Assembly: GCF_020740795.1 (NCBI RefSeq)
Contig: NC_067294.1
Location: 19,101,001-19,165,000 of the forward strand
DNA length: 64,000 nt
Direction: 5' to 3'
Source: Apus apus
Lineage: Eukaryota; Chordata; Aves; Apodiformes; Apodidae
The notes beneath the pieces were generated by a model that saw nothing but the letters and a program-made list of their open reading frames with translations, ran no database searches and had not been told where the DNA came from. Below are positions 11,674 to 24,281 of the stretch, piece by piece. Within the stretch, counting starts at the first letter, position 1. Every line of letters starts with the position of its first letter. A program made the position numbers and the translations under genes.

Positions 11674-11721
11674 CTGCTGAGAGATGTCCTGGCATAGAGA
11701 TGTTCTGGCGGAGAGATGTTC
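11674..11721 (-). repeat. 16-bp minisatellite, inverted copies
   Basis: Three consecutive 16-nt units (11674-11689, 11690-11705, 11706-11721) of the type TGGCAKAGAGATGTYC are the reverse complement of the units in the array 28 bp to the left. Together the two blocks form a large imperfect palindrome. Confidence 0.8.
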
Positions 11722-14700
11722 ATCAGGATATAATTTCCTCTGTGAAACCTCACCTCCTTCCCCTTTCCAGCCATCATGTAGGACACTGGTAAAACCCAGG
11801 CACAGATCCCCTGTGCTCAGTCTCATCTTGCACCACCTCCTCTCCCCAGACTTGCCCAGGCTTGGACCCACATGGACAAAAGTCATCCTCCACACACCTC
11901 ACACTCTCTGCAGTGGCAGCAGTGGACCTATCCAGGCCGTCCTAAGCACTGTTCCAGCCTCCCAGCCATGCAGGTAGGTGTCTTTGAAGCAGGGAGTGGG
12001 TCATGTCCAGCCCCTTCTTCTCATTCCTACAGTGAAAGGAGGCAGCAGGGCTCTGCCCGAGGGACCAGGGCTGCTCTGAGGTGGATTTATGGCTACTTTG
12101 AAGCTCTTTTGCACCAGTTCAGCAAAGATCATTATTATAGAAGTGCTGGTCAGCCCTAACATCCTCCAAACACCAAGCCTCTTCCTGCAGCCTCTTAGCT
12201 GTGCAGGTGCCAGCATCAGAGAAATGATATAGGATCCTGATGGGACATGGAAATCCTGGCCATTTGGAGGGCTAGATCCACATGGCCCTACCATGAGGAC
12301 CTGGACCACAGCAAGAATAGGTTATCCCATCTGTGACACCCCTCTTATAATAGCTTTTGTGGGGGACAATGCTCCTCTGCAGGCACCGTGGCCTCCGAGT
12401 AGCCTGTATGTTCTGCAGAGCATTAACAGGGCACCAGGCACTCCAAATACAACAAGTCTGCAAATCCTGTGTTCACAGGTGAATTCCTGTAGCTATCTGG
12501 CTGGGAGCTACTCTGACTCTACAGAGATCATTTTCAGACCATCCCCATATCTTCACTCCTTTGCAGCCAAGGCTTGCAGTGCTGCTGCTCTCCATGTCTT
12601 CCTGCAGTGCCAAGCAGCCAGCAGGGCTCTCTGGCATTGCTTAGGGCTCTTGGAGAAAACCACATGGGGCTCTGTGGCCTAAACAAAGGCAAGATTTCTG
12701 CAGCCCACAGCTGCTCTGCCAAGCCTCCATTGATCCCTTCTGCTGAATTACAGTAGAGCCAGTGCAGAAATTATGTATTGCTGTTGGCTTATTGCTGTGG
12801 CTGTCTCCGTTTCCCATGGCTTAAAAACCTCTGGAGCAGAGTCAGCAGAACTGAAGTGAGCCCTGTCTCAGCTGCTGCAGTCAAGGAGGCTCCCATTACC
12901 TTACCTCCCTTATAAGGTCCTCCAGTTCTGATGGCTGTAGGAGTGATGGACTGAACCATTCACTTGAGAGCAACCAGGGTTTGTCTGCTCAAACCCCTCA
13001 GTGACAGCCCTTGGGAATACCCCAGCTGGAGATCCAAGTGATCACATCTGCCTTTAGAACTCCACTCACTGACCCTGCTGCACACTTTCTCCTATACAAA
13101 TGATGTTGCACTTAAACAGTGCCCAGCCTCGAGTTTCTTCACCTCATTTACAAACATTTACAAACACACAAATGGTGAGTTGAAATCCACACTTTCAGGA
13201 GTGGCCGGTGTTCAGCCTTTTCTTATAGACAGGAAAACTGAGGCACAACAAAATTATCTGCTTCTACTAGCCACGCTGGAGTGTAGAAAGCATTCACACA
13301 CTTGAGATACATCCTAAGCCTCTCACCCTGGTGCAGCAGAAGAGCTATGGCCCACCAACCACCAGCACGGCTCCTCTCCACCAGCACAGCTCTTCTCCCC
13401 TCCTCTGCTCAGGTGTTATAGCTGTTCTTTTGTATGTTAATAGCTGAGGCACATCTATTGTCCCTCTAATGGCTCCTTGGCTGGTTTTGGAGCAGGGGGA
13501 GCTTCTCAACTTCTTATCGAAGCCACTCCTGGGGCCCTTCCCCCACTACCAAAAACACCGAGCCAGAACAGAAGGACATTGTACGTGTTCAGCAGCATCA
13601 TGTCAGGAGGGTGTGACTTATGCTGGACCAGCCAGCACATCAGCAACCCCTTCCCAGGTGGGTTTTGGAGGCTGGGTTGCTGCTGCTTCTCTGCTCGCAG
13701 GACCACGGTTTGTAATCAGGAGTACCAGCCCCATCCACCCTCAGATCCAGCAGCGTTGATTTCATTTGGATCAGACACCGAGGCACAGCTCCTGGCAGGG
13801 CAGACAAACACCTTATTCTAAAGCCATCTGTGTCCCTGAAAGAAACTATGGACCTGAACTTTTAAACTAGGAATTTTTATCAAGAGAGTCACAAAAATGT
13901 GCTGATAGAAGAGGTGAAGTGTAAGAAAGACCTTTGTCCCAGGCAGGCCTTGGTATAGATCCATTGACTTTATCCTCCCAGGCAGCATTTTCATTTTGAG
14001 GTGTTATCTTGATCCTGGGTCTGCCCACAAGATTGTGAAGGGTGTTTTTGCTTAGAGGTGCTGGCATGTGGTAGGAACAAACATGCAGGCTGGTGGGAGT
14101 GTGGGGATAGACTTTCTTCAGCTGGCACTGTCACAGAGAAAAGGACATCTTCCTGATCCATTATGCTGCAAGACACCTCTGCCAAAACCAATAGCCAGCA
14201 AAACTACCCTTCCCTTTCTGCAACCTGTAGTCTCACATAACCCTCTTGCAAGACAGTGGAGTGTTTCACAAGGCTTAAGCAACAGGTTTAACCAAAAGAC
14301 TGTGTGGAAAGAGGTGCAAAATGCAGCAAGAATGGGGGCAAGCAACCACAGCAAGTCCTCTGAGCAATGGTCTTGCACTCTGCTGTTTCCTTTCTTATGG
14401 TTTGCTGCTTTTCTGCAGCTTGACATGCTGTGTAGGTCCAGCTTCTGTATCTGTCCTCTCCAAGGTCAAGTCCTTTCCTCTCGTTTGTGTACTTCAGGCA
14501 ATCAGAATGAAAAAAAGTAAACACCAAAGACAAAAGCTATGATTATAGAGCCACTGAGCTTGCCAGACATGAGGAGGGCTAGGGGGGATAAATGCTGCTA
14601 AACCACAGTTTCCAGGCAGTGCAGGTTTCCCAGCAAACAGAATTCACAGCTCCCTTCCCATGTTTGCTAATAATGGTAGGTCATATTTGGGAGCAGGAGA

Positions 14701-15596
14701 AAGCAAGGGAGAAAAATCACCAGTAAAAGAAAAGCGCAAAGATAGGGTATTTATAGCTGGTCTGTTTTCCAGCATCTCAGACAACCCAAATGATCACGTT
14801 AATGTATGTCAGGAGCTTCTTCCTGCCTTGGCTGCGACTCAATGCTGGCCACATGGCACCTGCACACAAATGCACAGCAAAACCTGTGTGGGAGGTCATG
14901 GGAACCCATTAGTTCTACATCTGTAATCCCTCCAGAATGCTCCAACTGCCTCTCAGCAAACTCCTGGGGATGTGCTAACACACCTGGTGGAAACTGGGTG
15001 AACATACCCTCCACCTGTCCTTGCTCAACAAGAGACCTGCTTCTTCTCATCCCAGAGGAGAGCTGGCCTGTTTTCTCTTTGCAGGAGCTAGATCCCATTT
15101 TGTGGCCTTACATCCCAGCCTCATTGCCAGGACAGAGATATCTGCACCTAGAAATTAATATATAATTTCTGCTGGAGGGATAACAAGGGTGATAAAGCCT
15201 GGACTGCCTTAGTATTTGAAGTATGTGCAAACTGGAAAATAAAAAGCTTTAGGAATCAAGTGTCTGCTTGATTTTAATGAAGCCAAGCAATGTTTTTCAA
15301 GCTGCTTTCTCAGTTAATGTTTTGGGACGAGCAGGGAGGAGCAGTGGAATCACTCATCAAGAGAGCTTGTGTCTGTGTAAGAAGCAGGTGTCCAGGTGGC
15401 CTTTGCCACCTCAGCAGTTCACTTGGCTCACATTTTGGTGTGCTCTGGATACCCAGCCCGAAGAGTGGGACTCCACAGGAAACTGGATTTTGGTGTCGTT
15501 AAACACCAAAACTTGCACATGTGATTCTAATGCAGTGCTTGTAATACTACTGTCCACTAAACCATTAGTGATAGCCAGGAAAAATTAATTACCTTT
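11722..15596. other. Intergenic DNA, nothing recognised
   Basis: No convincing exon, RNA gene or identifiable transposon was seen on either strand. Confidence 0.4.
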
Positions 15597-15974
15597 ATTA
15601 GTGGACCAGAGGACCTGCCTTATGAGGAAAGGCTGAGGGATCTGGGTTGGTTCAGTCTTGAGAAGAGAAGGCTCAAGGGAGACCTTATCAGTACATAAAG
15701 GGTGGCTACCAAGAAGACAGAGACTCCCGTTTTACAAGGAGTCACCTGGAAAAGACATGGGCTAATGAGCACAAGTTAATCCTGGGGTGATTCCAGTTGG
15801 ACTCCAGAAGAAAATGTTTCACCATGAGAGCAATTAGATATTGGAATAATCTCCTAAGGGAAGTGGTGGATTTCCCTACACTGGACAGTTTGAATACTCA
15901 GCTTGACAGGGTGCTCAGAGATTGGACCAGATGATCCTTGAGGTCACTTCCAACCTGGTATTCTATGATTCTAG
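15597..15974 (+). mobile_element. CR1 LINE, 3'-end fragment
   Basis: Plus-strand CR1 3' end. It starts with the family's 'gaggaaaggctgagggatct' type segment, continues through the 'gagagcaattagatattgg' segment and ends with 'gatgatccttgaggtca' followed by the tail 'attctatgattcta'. It is 5'-truncated and non-coding. Confidence 0.9.
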
Positions 15975-16655
15975 GACAACTGTCTGTGCCCACTGGCACC
16001 AGAGCGATGGACCAAGACAAGTTTAATGTTAACCAGCAGAACAATGTATATTGTGTCTGCTGCAAGGTACCTGGCCAGGCAGTATCCTTTACAAATGCAT
16101 ATGTAAATGTCGCAGGGCAAAAGCTGCATGTGAGGGAACTGGTCTGCAGATTCCAGGGGCCATTAGGCCCCTCCTCAGCCCGGTGTGCAGTGCCTTCCTC
16201 AGTCCTCCCGCCCCAGCTCTCCAGTTCCTCATGTCCTTTGCACAGGTCACTTGGACTCACTGGCACAGCACAAAATGATTCAGAGGGTTAGTTTGGTTTG
16301 CTAGTGTTCTCCTACATTGCAGAGTCAACTGCATCATGGGAGGCTCTGCCAGATGTGAGGAGGGCAGTGTAGCTGGGGCAGATCAGGTTGGGGAGTCGTG
16401 GGCTGGATATCGACTCCCTGCATCTAGGGAACCACAGGAGCTGACTGCCTGGAAAGGGCTGTCTGATGTCTCCCCCACCTCCCATCAGCCAGGTTTCATG
16501 GACTTAAAGTGCTGGGTTCTTCATACAGAACAGTGCTAAGTCTGTATCTTGTTTTTTTCTTGCCTAAGAATACATCATGTCATATAACTAAATAATTTCT
16601 TCCTGGCTGAGGCTCATTAGGGATCCAGTGTTAATCTGGCAGGAAGCTGATTTTG
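15975..16655. other. Spacer before the CpG island
   Basis: No gene or repeat was recognised. The sequence lies between a CR1 tail and the CYSTM1 CpG island. Confidence 0.4.
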
Positions 16656-17411
16656 GCACACATGGCAGCACAGGAGCAGGGTCGTGCCACCCGCTGCCAC
16701 GGACCACCACGTCCCCCGCCCCGGCCCGGCTGCCCCGCAGTGCCCAGTCCCACCTCGTGCCCGTCGGGGAAGGTGTCACGCCGCGGGTGGCAGCGGCCAT
16801 CCCCGCGCCACGGGCCACCACCGGGAGTCAGGGTCATGTGCCCAGGGCACATGGAAACGTAACACGGTGACCTGCGTCCCTGACCTATTTCATCGGGGCA
16901 AACCTGAGTCATTGTTTTCCCAGTCGCTGTGTTGGACCGTCTCCCGCGCACGTTTCCGTGACCCGGAGGGCGCGAGGCGCCGTGCGACGCCCCGAACCCG
17001 CGGGTCCCCTGCGGGTCCCGCACCCACACCGGGACGGGAACAGGGCGGGAGGCGCCCGGGGGGCCCCAGGGCTCCCTGGCTGAGACAGGGCTCCCCGAGC
17101 CCCAGCGCTGACCTCGACCAAGCACTTTGCTGCTCCCTGCCCTGCCCGCCCCCACCGGCAGGCTCGGCGGGGCTGAGGCAGCCGCCTCGTCTGATCACGG
17201 GGAGATCAGCCCCCTCGTTCCCACCTGACCCCAGCTCCGCGCAGCGCCGTTGTTTTCTCTTTCCTTCTGCTCTTACGCAGCTGCACTTTTTTTAATTCCC
17301 CTTTAAAGATCTGGCTCGGCCCGGTTTTCGCCCCCGCGCTGCCACGGGGCCGGTACCTGCCGCGCGCACGGACCCGCCGCCCCCCCCGCCCCCCCCGCAG
17401 CCCGCGCGCGG

Positions 17412-17464
17412 CCCCGCCCCCGCCTGGCCCCGCCCCTCCAGCCAGCGTCGGGGGTCCCGCCCCC
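17412..17464 (+). promoter_or_regulatory. Cluster of three GC boxes
   Basis: CCCCGCCCC occurs at 17412-17420 and 17428-17436, and CCCGCCCCC at 17456-17464. These are Sp/KLF-type sites, immediately upstream of the CRE and typical of TATA-less housekeeping promoters. Confidence 0.65.
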
Positions 17465-17468
17465 TCAG

Positions 17469-17476
17469 TGACGTCA
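17469..17476 (+). promoter_or_regulatory. Perfect CRE palindrome (TGACGTCA)
   Basis: A full 8-bp consensus cAMP-response element, the CREB/ATF binding site, sits 5 nt after the third GC box. Placement in the core of the CpG island makes it a plausible core regulatory site for CYSTM1. Function is inferred, not shown. Confidence 0.7.
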
Positions 17477-17540
17477 CCGGCCGCCGCGCAGTGCGCAGCG
17501 CGGAGGGGCGCGAGGCGGGCGGCGGTTGAGGTAGCGGAGC

Positions 17541-17580
17541 GGCGGGGGAGCCCGGGGGGCGGCGGGGGAGCCCGGGGGGC
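17541..17580 (+). repeat. Perfect 20-bp tandem duplication in the CpG island
   Basis: The 20-mer GGCGGGGGAGCCCGGGGGGC occurs twice in direct succession (17541-17560 and 17561-17580) and is followed by a partial third copy starting GGCGGG. Each unit contains two G-runs. It lies where the CYSTM1 transcription start or exon 1 is expected. Confidence 0.85.
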
Positions 17581-17995
17581 GGCGGGCCGGGCTGTGGGGC
17601 CCCGGGAGCGTCTGTGTGTGTGGCCGGGAGCAGCCGGCACCGCCCGCGTGTGATGGAGTGACTTCGGGGCTGAGCTGCCCCCGCCGTGCTGTGAGGGCTG
17701 GGGGGAGAGGAGGGCCCCGGGCGGCCGGGAGAGCGGCTGGACGATGGGGAGGGGGGGACTGGGGTGTGGGCGTGAGGCCCTTGCTGCAGGGAACGGGCTG
17801 TTCAGGGTTGCTGCTCTGAGGACGTTGAGGGGCAAAACATCTCGGGGTGAAGAGAGGGACCCGTTCCTCCTTGGGGGGGCAGCCGCGCCCGAGGTCGGGG
17901 CAGGGCGCTGTTCTGGAGCAGGAGGGTGGCTCCCCGGGGAAGCCCCTGGGCCCCGGTGCTGCTGACCCGCGCGTGTCACCCGCTCTGCCAGCTCC

Positions 17996-20900
17996 AAGGA
18001 TGTGTTTGTTTTCAGAAAGTTGCTTTAAACTGTCAAGTTTTCGTTGCAGGGAGCAGGGAGGCTGTGGGGTTCACAGCCCTGCCCTGCATGTCAGGGAGAG
18101 CTGGGCTGCGATTGTTTATGCAACGTGGGGGGAGAAGAGGAGGGCAGACTCAGAGCAGATGGGCATGTTTAATACTAATGGGCTTATTTAGTGTAGAGCA
18201 AGTAGTATGTTGGCACACTGTGTAAAAATAATAATAATACTGTTTAAAAGCCATTATGGTTGTCCTGGATTTATATTTTCCTGCTACCATAGCTGTTGGA
18301 GACCTAATTTGGATTAATTAAATGTCATAGAGAAATAGGAGAATAAAAAAAAAGGAGAATACGCATGTCCTTTCCTCAGCCACATGGATCTGGAAGCCCC
18401 TTCCAGTAGCAATGGGGAGACCCTCTCTGTCCAGGGCAGCAGTAAGATCTGTCCTAGTCATCCCAGATTCATGTTTAGCTCTTTGAAAGGAAAAAAAAAA
18501 TGCTGTTGGTGCTTTCACCTTTGCTACAAAACCTGTGTGAGCAGAAGGTTCAACCTGATTGTCTAAGTAGGGGAAGTCTTGGTAAGGTAGTAAGTGTGGG
18601 GGAGTTAAAATGACTGTGCAGAGCAACTGCCTCCTCCTTTGTGCTGTGGTAAATGTAGGGATGTGATAGAAGGTGTGAGAAGTGCTGCTGTGCCAGAAAA
18701 AGGGTATTTTTCTTTCAACTGCATCAGTTGCTTTAATAAAAAGACTGACTCTTCCTAGAAACATTGGGTGATACAAATGGTATTACTATATCAAATAGAG
18801 GAGGAGGCAGAAAATGCTGAGACATGATACGTTTTAGTGATTGTATTTAAGTGCTTTTTAGGGACAATCAGGAATGAATGTGCATATTGGATAATAATCT
18901 TCTGCATGACATTGAATAGTGTTTTTACCAAGTACTGAAACTTATTCAGCACTAAAGTCTGTTACATTCTGCCTCTTATTCATGTGCTATAAAGGCCATC
19001 TTTGTTAAAATACTGATTTGTCATTCCCCTAATGATTTGAGAGTAGTAACTGATAGTCTGCAGAGGCCAAAGAGGAGAACAGGGTGTCCTACAAACGAGT
19101 GGCTCTGACATGAGCTGCGCAGACCCTGTGAGGTGGTACCCCAGGATCAGAGGAGAGGGCTCGGGTGTTTTGCTACCATCTGTATCCTCAGCTCCATATT
19201 ACATTGAAAACTGGCAGTGGCTTGCTTGCTGAAAAAACTGAGGTGTTCCTCTAAGTGTAAGCAGTGATGTTCCTGCTGGTAGTGTTGCAATGGGATGATA
19301 AGGCAACTACCTGGAGGGCTGTGTTTGTGATAAACAGAGCAGCTACCTGTTTTTGGGGTAGTCCCGTGCATGATCAGATTAATACATTACTTAATTTTTT
19401 TCTAGGAGGGCAGAGTAACTCTTTTTCGACAAACAACTCTGCCTATCTCCTGTTCCCTGTTTGTGATCTCCCTGTGGCGTGGCTGTGGACTTAGTGGGGG
19501 CCATGAAAACTCCCAGAGGGAGCTGAAGACTTGATTGAGCAAGGTTCAAATGACTGCCTTCAGTATTGATATTTTCTACTCATCTACTCTCTCAGTTGTG
19601 TCTTGTCTTTCTCAACTTCCCAAAACAGTATGGTTCGATGAGTAGAAAATAGCACTCCCTCATTTTTGGGAATAGGGGAAGACAGCAAGAAGCCTGAGCC
19701 ACGGAAACAGATGGTTGGCGTTGCCAGCTCGGGCATCCTGCTGGCTGCAGCTTGGCTTTCCAGGGGACTCGCCGAGGCCACTCGCCCCAGGGTGGTGGAG
19801 GTTGCCTTCCTCCAGAGTTTGGGATGAAGTGCTTGGCCTCGCACCCGTGCTGTGCCGCCATCTGCAGTTGTTTCCCGGGGAGTGTTTCCCAGCCGGGACC
19901 CGGTTATGTGGAAGCTGGTGAGCACGTTCCTTCTGCCCCCACACCGCTTCCTAGGAGAAGGAGCTGTGCTGGGCTTCGCTTGCCTGCCCACCGCCCCTCA
20001 GCGTTGCTGAGGGGGAATGCATCTACTTGGGAATGCTTGGTCTGTGGTATTCCTTACACCAGGCACCACCACTGCTAAACAAAAGCTGCTGTTTCTTTCA
20101 CGTGCAGAAAAGAAAGATGTATTAGATGTATTTCTGCATTAGCGTTATAATGCATCGTTGTGCCTTTATTCGGTCTCATCGACTGTTGAGAGTCTCTGAA
20201 CATCAACCTCCAGCTTCTCTTCAACCTCTGACAGAGCAAGGCAAAGGCTTTCTTAATTTTATGACAAATGGTATCAAAGGTCCTTGCTTGTGCCCCGTGA
20301 TGAGCAGGCATTAAAAGATTCTTGCTTATGCCCTACAGGCAAAGTAAAGAATCGTGTTACAACTCCATGTAGAGTGTGGAAAAGCAGAAAAAGTGAGGAA
20401 ACATGAGGAAGAAAATCTGTCTCATTTCATTTTCCAGTCTGTTGTGAAAATATCTTTCTGAGTAATGAAATCTTAGCTGTAGAAAATCCTTTTATTTCTG
20501 TCTGCACACAGTGACTGCTCCTAGTCTTAGCAGCTGTGTGCTGCCCTTCAGTGTGTTTCCTGCTTGAGATGGTCAAGAATCATCACACAGTCTGGGTATC
20601 TTCCACTAAATCCATCAGTGTATCAGAGCTGGGGAGGTTATCATGAAAGACTACTGCTGTTTCATTGCTGGGATGCTGCCAAAACACCATCTGAATAGCA
20701 CATATGACTGTATTAACTGTGCTTATTAATTTTCTTGCCAGTCACACTGTTTCACATTCACTTCTCAGTTGAACCAACAAAGCTGCTTTCTTTAACCACT
20801 ATTTTCAGAGCACAGTATAACTTGAAAATCAGAAGTTCTCATTGATTTTTTGTTTTGGTATTTGTTTCACCTTAAAACTGTCTTAATACATTCCTTTAAG

Positions 20901-23900
20901 AACAAAGTATTTCTTTATGGAAGTATCTAATGTAGCACAATATACAAAGACTTGAACAAGAGTAGTGCACACAAAAGCATTGAAAACCTGAAACCAGGCT
21001 GTTAGTGCATCTATCTGCCTGTATCTGTATTTCTGTGTGGGCTTTGCTTTTTTGTATGTTTTCCCATAGACACTTGTGTAACTGGGCAGGTTCTCAGCTG
21101 GTGTGCTGAGCCAGCAGCGAGTGCCTTGGCTTGTAACACTAGAGGGACTGTGCTGCAGTACCTCCTGGCATCGTAAATGCTGGTAAATTGTACCTTTCAT
21201 CAGATCTCTGAAAAACTTGACCATTTTTCCCCATAAAGGATGCAGTTCGTGTACTAGGTGTAACAGAGCATTGGATTTGATTATTTATTTTTTTCCAACG
21301 ATTTTATTTTAGGAACTACACTGGCGGCTTTTAGAGGTTCATACTTTTCTTCTGCCGTGCAGAAAATTTAAGTGGACAGCACATTGCCAGCAGGAAAACT
21401 AGGCAGTAAGTTCTAAGTAGTATTTCTGAAGAGGTTTTTTACATTCTAAATTATTGATTGAAGCTTCTCTGCAGAAGTAAAATCCTGGCCTTCAAACCTG
21501 CCTGTGCATAAGGCTGCATTGTTAGAGAGTCATGTGTAACAGAGCAGTGAGGACAGATCCTGTGACTGAAGCTCTACAAAGGAGGTTCAACAAGACTACA
21601 GGCCCTTTAGAGCTGATCAAAACCCTTTGTTTCTTTTTAAACCAAAATCACCTGGAAACATGCATATCAACGATGGTTTTGCCAGAAAGGCAGGACAGGA
21701 GAGGTGGGGCAGTTTGTAGGGACACAAGTGTCAGCTGCAAATCACTGCTGCACTGTCCATTTGCACAGATGGACAGATGTGAGGGCTTGGAAGGTACTGG
21801 AATGAGGGAATACCTGGCTCAGGAGCTGGAAAGGTTAAATGCCTGTTCATTGAAACCAGGGCTGTTTATCCTATGGAGCTGCCTGATCTGGTGGCTTCAG
21901 CTGCTCAGAACAGCTACTGAGGTTTTTGTGCGGGAAATGCCTGGGCCACTTGAACGGTGAGGAAAGGCACATCTTTCTAATGACTGTGGAGTGTCCCAAA
22001 GCCCTGGAGACCTCTTAACAAAATGGGTTTGAAGAAAGCATCATATTCTAGTTCCTCCTTTGATAGAGCAAAGCTGGGCTTTTCACTTCTGCCTGCATTT
22101 TGTCAAGTAAAAAGGGTTTGAGGAGCTTTTGTAAGAAAAGGTGGATGCAGTTCTTGCACCAGCAAGAACAAGGTCTTTTTGTCTTTTTTTCTAAGAAAAG
22201 GTGGTTGCAGTCTTGTGCAGTTCTTTTTCAGCTATTACTCTAGGCTGATGGTGCTGCCTGGTGAAGTGGGTGGACAAACCTGGGAGGATGCTCTCATTGG
22301 AAGCAAACTGAGCAAGAAGGGAATCTCTTACAATTTATCCTCAATATACCTCTCATGCAATCACTGAGCAGAGCTTGCAGAGAAGCGGGTGAGAGGAAAA
22401 CACAGAACCAGTGCCATTTAAAAGCCACTTGTGCTTTTTTCATTTGGATACTGTTCATATGAAATGTAATTTAAATTCTAGGCTGGTTGCCAGGACCTGG
22501 CTTGTTTATATTAAATGTACTTTCCATTAGAACTCTGTATTGGAAAACTACTTCCTAGAGCTGCAGGCATGAGAAGGGGTGGGTTACATCAGGGCACCCC
22601 CGTTGCCCTTCTCATGATCTGTGCTTCTTGTCATGCCTTCCATCTTCATCTGTGCAAAGGCCAGCTGAATCAATATCTGACATGCACAAAATGTGATTCC
22701 TTCTGACTAGAGCAGCATATGAGGTGTGGTGCTTCTTCTGCTCTCCTACAAACAAAGGACTTCTTATCTTTGAATTCCTAAAATCTGCTAATTGTTTTTT
22801 AGGAGGGAGGTTGTCTAGGTGTTCCAGACTGCTGATATGCTTTGTTCTTTTTCAACTTGTTATCCCCCATTTGTTTTCAGAGGCTATTGCTTGCTCTGTT
22901 CCCTGTGCAAGAGAAGGCCTTTCACCCTGATTCGGTGCCCAGCTTAAGACTTTAGTCTCCCCCCACAGCTTTCAATTTAATTGATTCACTTGCATAGGAG
23001 ATTACATTTGAAGGATCTGCCTTGCAGACAGCTGTCTGCAAGGACTGGATTTTCCTTGTTGGTAGATTAGCGGGTGTGTAAGTGGCCTTTTGGAGGAGGA
23101 TAAAGGGCAAAACTGGCTCTTCTGGGCAGGGTCTGAAGACTCTTTGGGAACCCCTCATGCTTTCCATTCATCATGCTTTTCCTTGTTCTGTTCTGTCTTG
23201 GTTGTTTACCTGCATGGTGTGCTTTTCTGACCAAAAGTGTACCTGTTCAGGCCCTCATGGCTGTGCTTCAGGGAGGCTCTTGATGGTGATCAGTTATCTA
23301 AATGAGGCTATCAGTGTCTTTTTTTTTTTTTTTGGGGGGGGGGGGTGGTGGGAGGAAATCCTTCCCAGTGATTCCTAAACATAGATGAGATAAAGGTAGA
23401 TCTCATTTGATTAATAATCTACCATGCACTGGTCTATAAAAAGGGCTAAATATGTGGCACCTGTGGATTATGAGACTTTCCTTCATTGAAATTTGTGGCA
23501 GAGTCTGATACCTGGTCTGTGAAACGGGGGAAGAAGCTGTGTTGGTTCTCTGGTGAGCAGTTTGTGTAAGAAGGACCTGTACGTATGCAGTTATAAGCTC
23601 TACATGAGCTATTCCCCTGTGGAAGGATCTTGCAGTTACAACTAGTGTGGTGCAGCTTGAGCTCCATGTTTGGCTGGACACATGGCAAGAGCTGTCCTGG
23701 GAGTGGGCTTGAACAGAACAGAGAGCAGACAACTGCTGCAGCATCAAGCAGCAGAGCTTCCTGCAGCCTGGTTGCTTCCTCTCAGACAGACAGTAAAACT
23801 ACAGGAGCAGCAGTGGGTGGCAAGAATTCCCAAGGAATTTGTATAAGCAGAGTCCTCATCTTGGGAGAGATGCCTGAAGAGAAGAAGATTATTACTTCAC

Positions 23901-24281
23901 AAGTGTGCTGGAAGGGGAGAGTTGGGAGCAGCGCCTGAGTAGTTCTGTGGCAGCCACATTGGTATGAAGTTGGTATTTTCAAAGCTTAATGATGAATTTT
24001 TTTCTCTAAGGTATATTGGTTGCCAAAATTGACAGGTTAAAAATATATATGTAGTGTATACCAAGCACCATAGTTCATAAGTTGCACCTTTTGCTAAGCC
24101 TTAATCAAAGACATGTTATAGATGTAGAGAGACTTTTGTCCTCACATAGGATGGTGGTTCTCACATCCTGATGTCTCTGTGTCTGTATAAATATGCACAT
24201 GCACTTATGATGCCACATGTATTCTCTATATGATATATGCAACCACAAAAAGAGCCAGCAAATGCATGTAAACCTTCCTGT
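17996..24281 (+). other. CYSTM1 intron 1, 5' part
   Basis: This is presumed intron between the CpG-island exon and the first coding exon. I saw no coding exon or identifiable transposon in it. It contains a 60-bp-spaced direct repeat near 22132-22211 and a T/G homopolymer junction near 23322-23345. Confidence 0.5.
23322..23345 (+). repeat. Poly(T)-poly(G) junction
   Basis: A run of about 15 T is followed directly by a run of about 11 G, then GGTGGTGGGAGG. Homopolymer length here is likely to be variable or subject to sequencing error. Confidence 0.7.

Larger units (their letters stand above)
16660..17995 (+). promoter_or_regulatory. CYSTM1: CpG island, likely CYSTM1 promoter and exon 1
   Basis: About 1.3 kb of very GC- and CpG-rich DNA is the only such island between the long CR1 and the CYSTM1 coding exons. 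It holds three GC boxes, a CRE palindrome, G/C homopolymer tracts and a tandem 20-bp duplication. No TATA box is evident. Because the first CYSTM1 coding exon opens with a splice acceptor 19 nt before its ATG, a non-coding exon 1 must lie upstream; this island is the best candidate. The exact start site and splice donor could not be fixed. GT sites after about 17530 (for example near 17530 and 17690) are possible donors. Long open frames across it on both strands reflect the scarcity of stop codons in GC-rich DNA. Confidence 0.75.

Noticed and set aside
1-16600. Other neighbours expected from human synteny (IGIP, PURA upstream; HBEGF beyond PFDN1)
   Set aside because: I looked for recognisable coding sequence of these and saw none. 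They probably lie outside the window.
16684-17295. 203-codon plus-strand open frame in the CpG island
   Set aside because: Same compositional artefact: no domain, and overlapping open frames exist on the other strand.
17484-17501. NRF1-like site (GCGCAGTGCGCA)
   Set aside because: The half-sites are separated by one base more than in the NRF1 consensus, so I do not call it.
17206-17997. 263-codon minus-strand open frame across the CpG island
   Set aside because: Low-complexity Ala/Pro/Arg/Gly-rich translation in GC-rich DNA where stop codons are rare. Open frames occur in several other frames over the same bases, and there is no recognisable domain.
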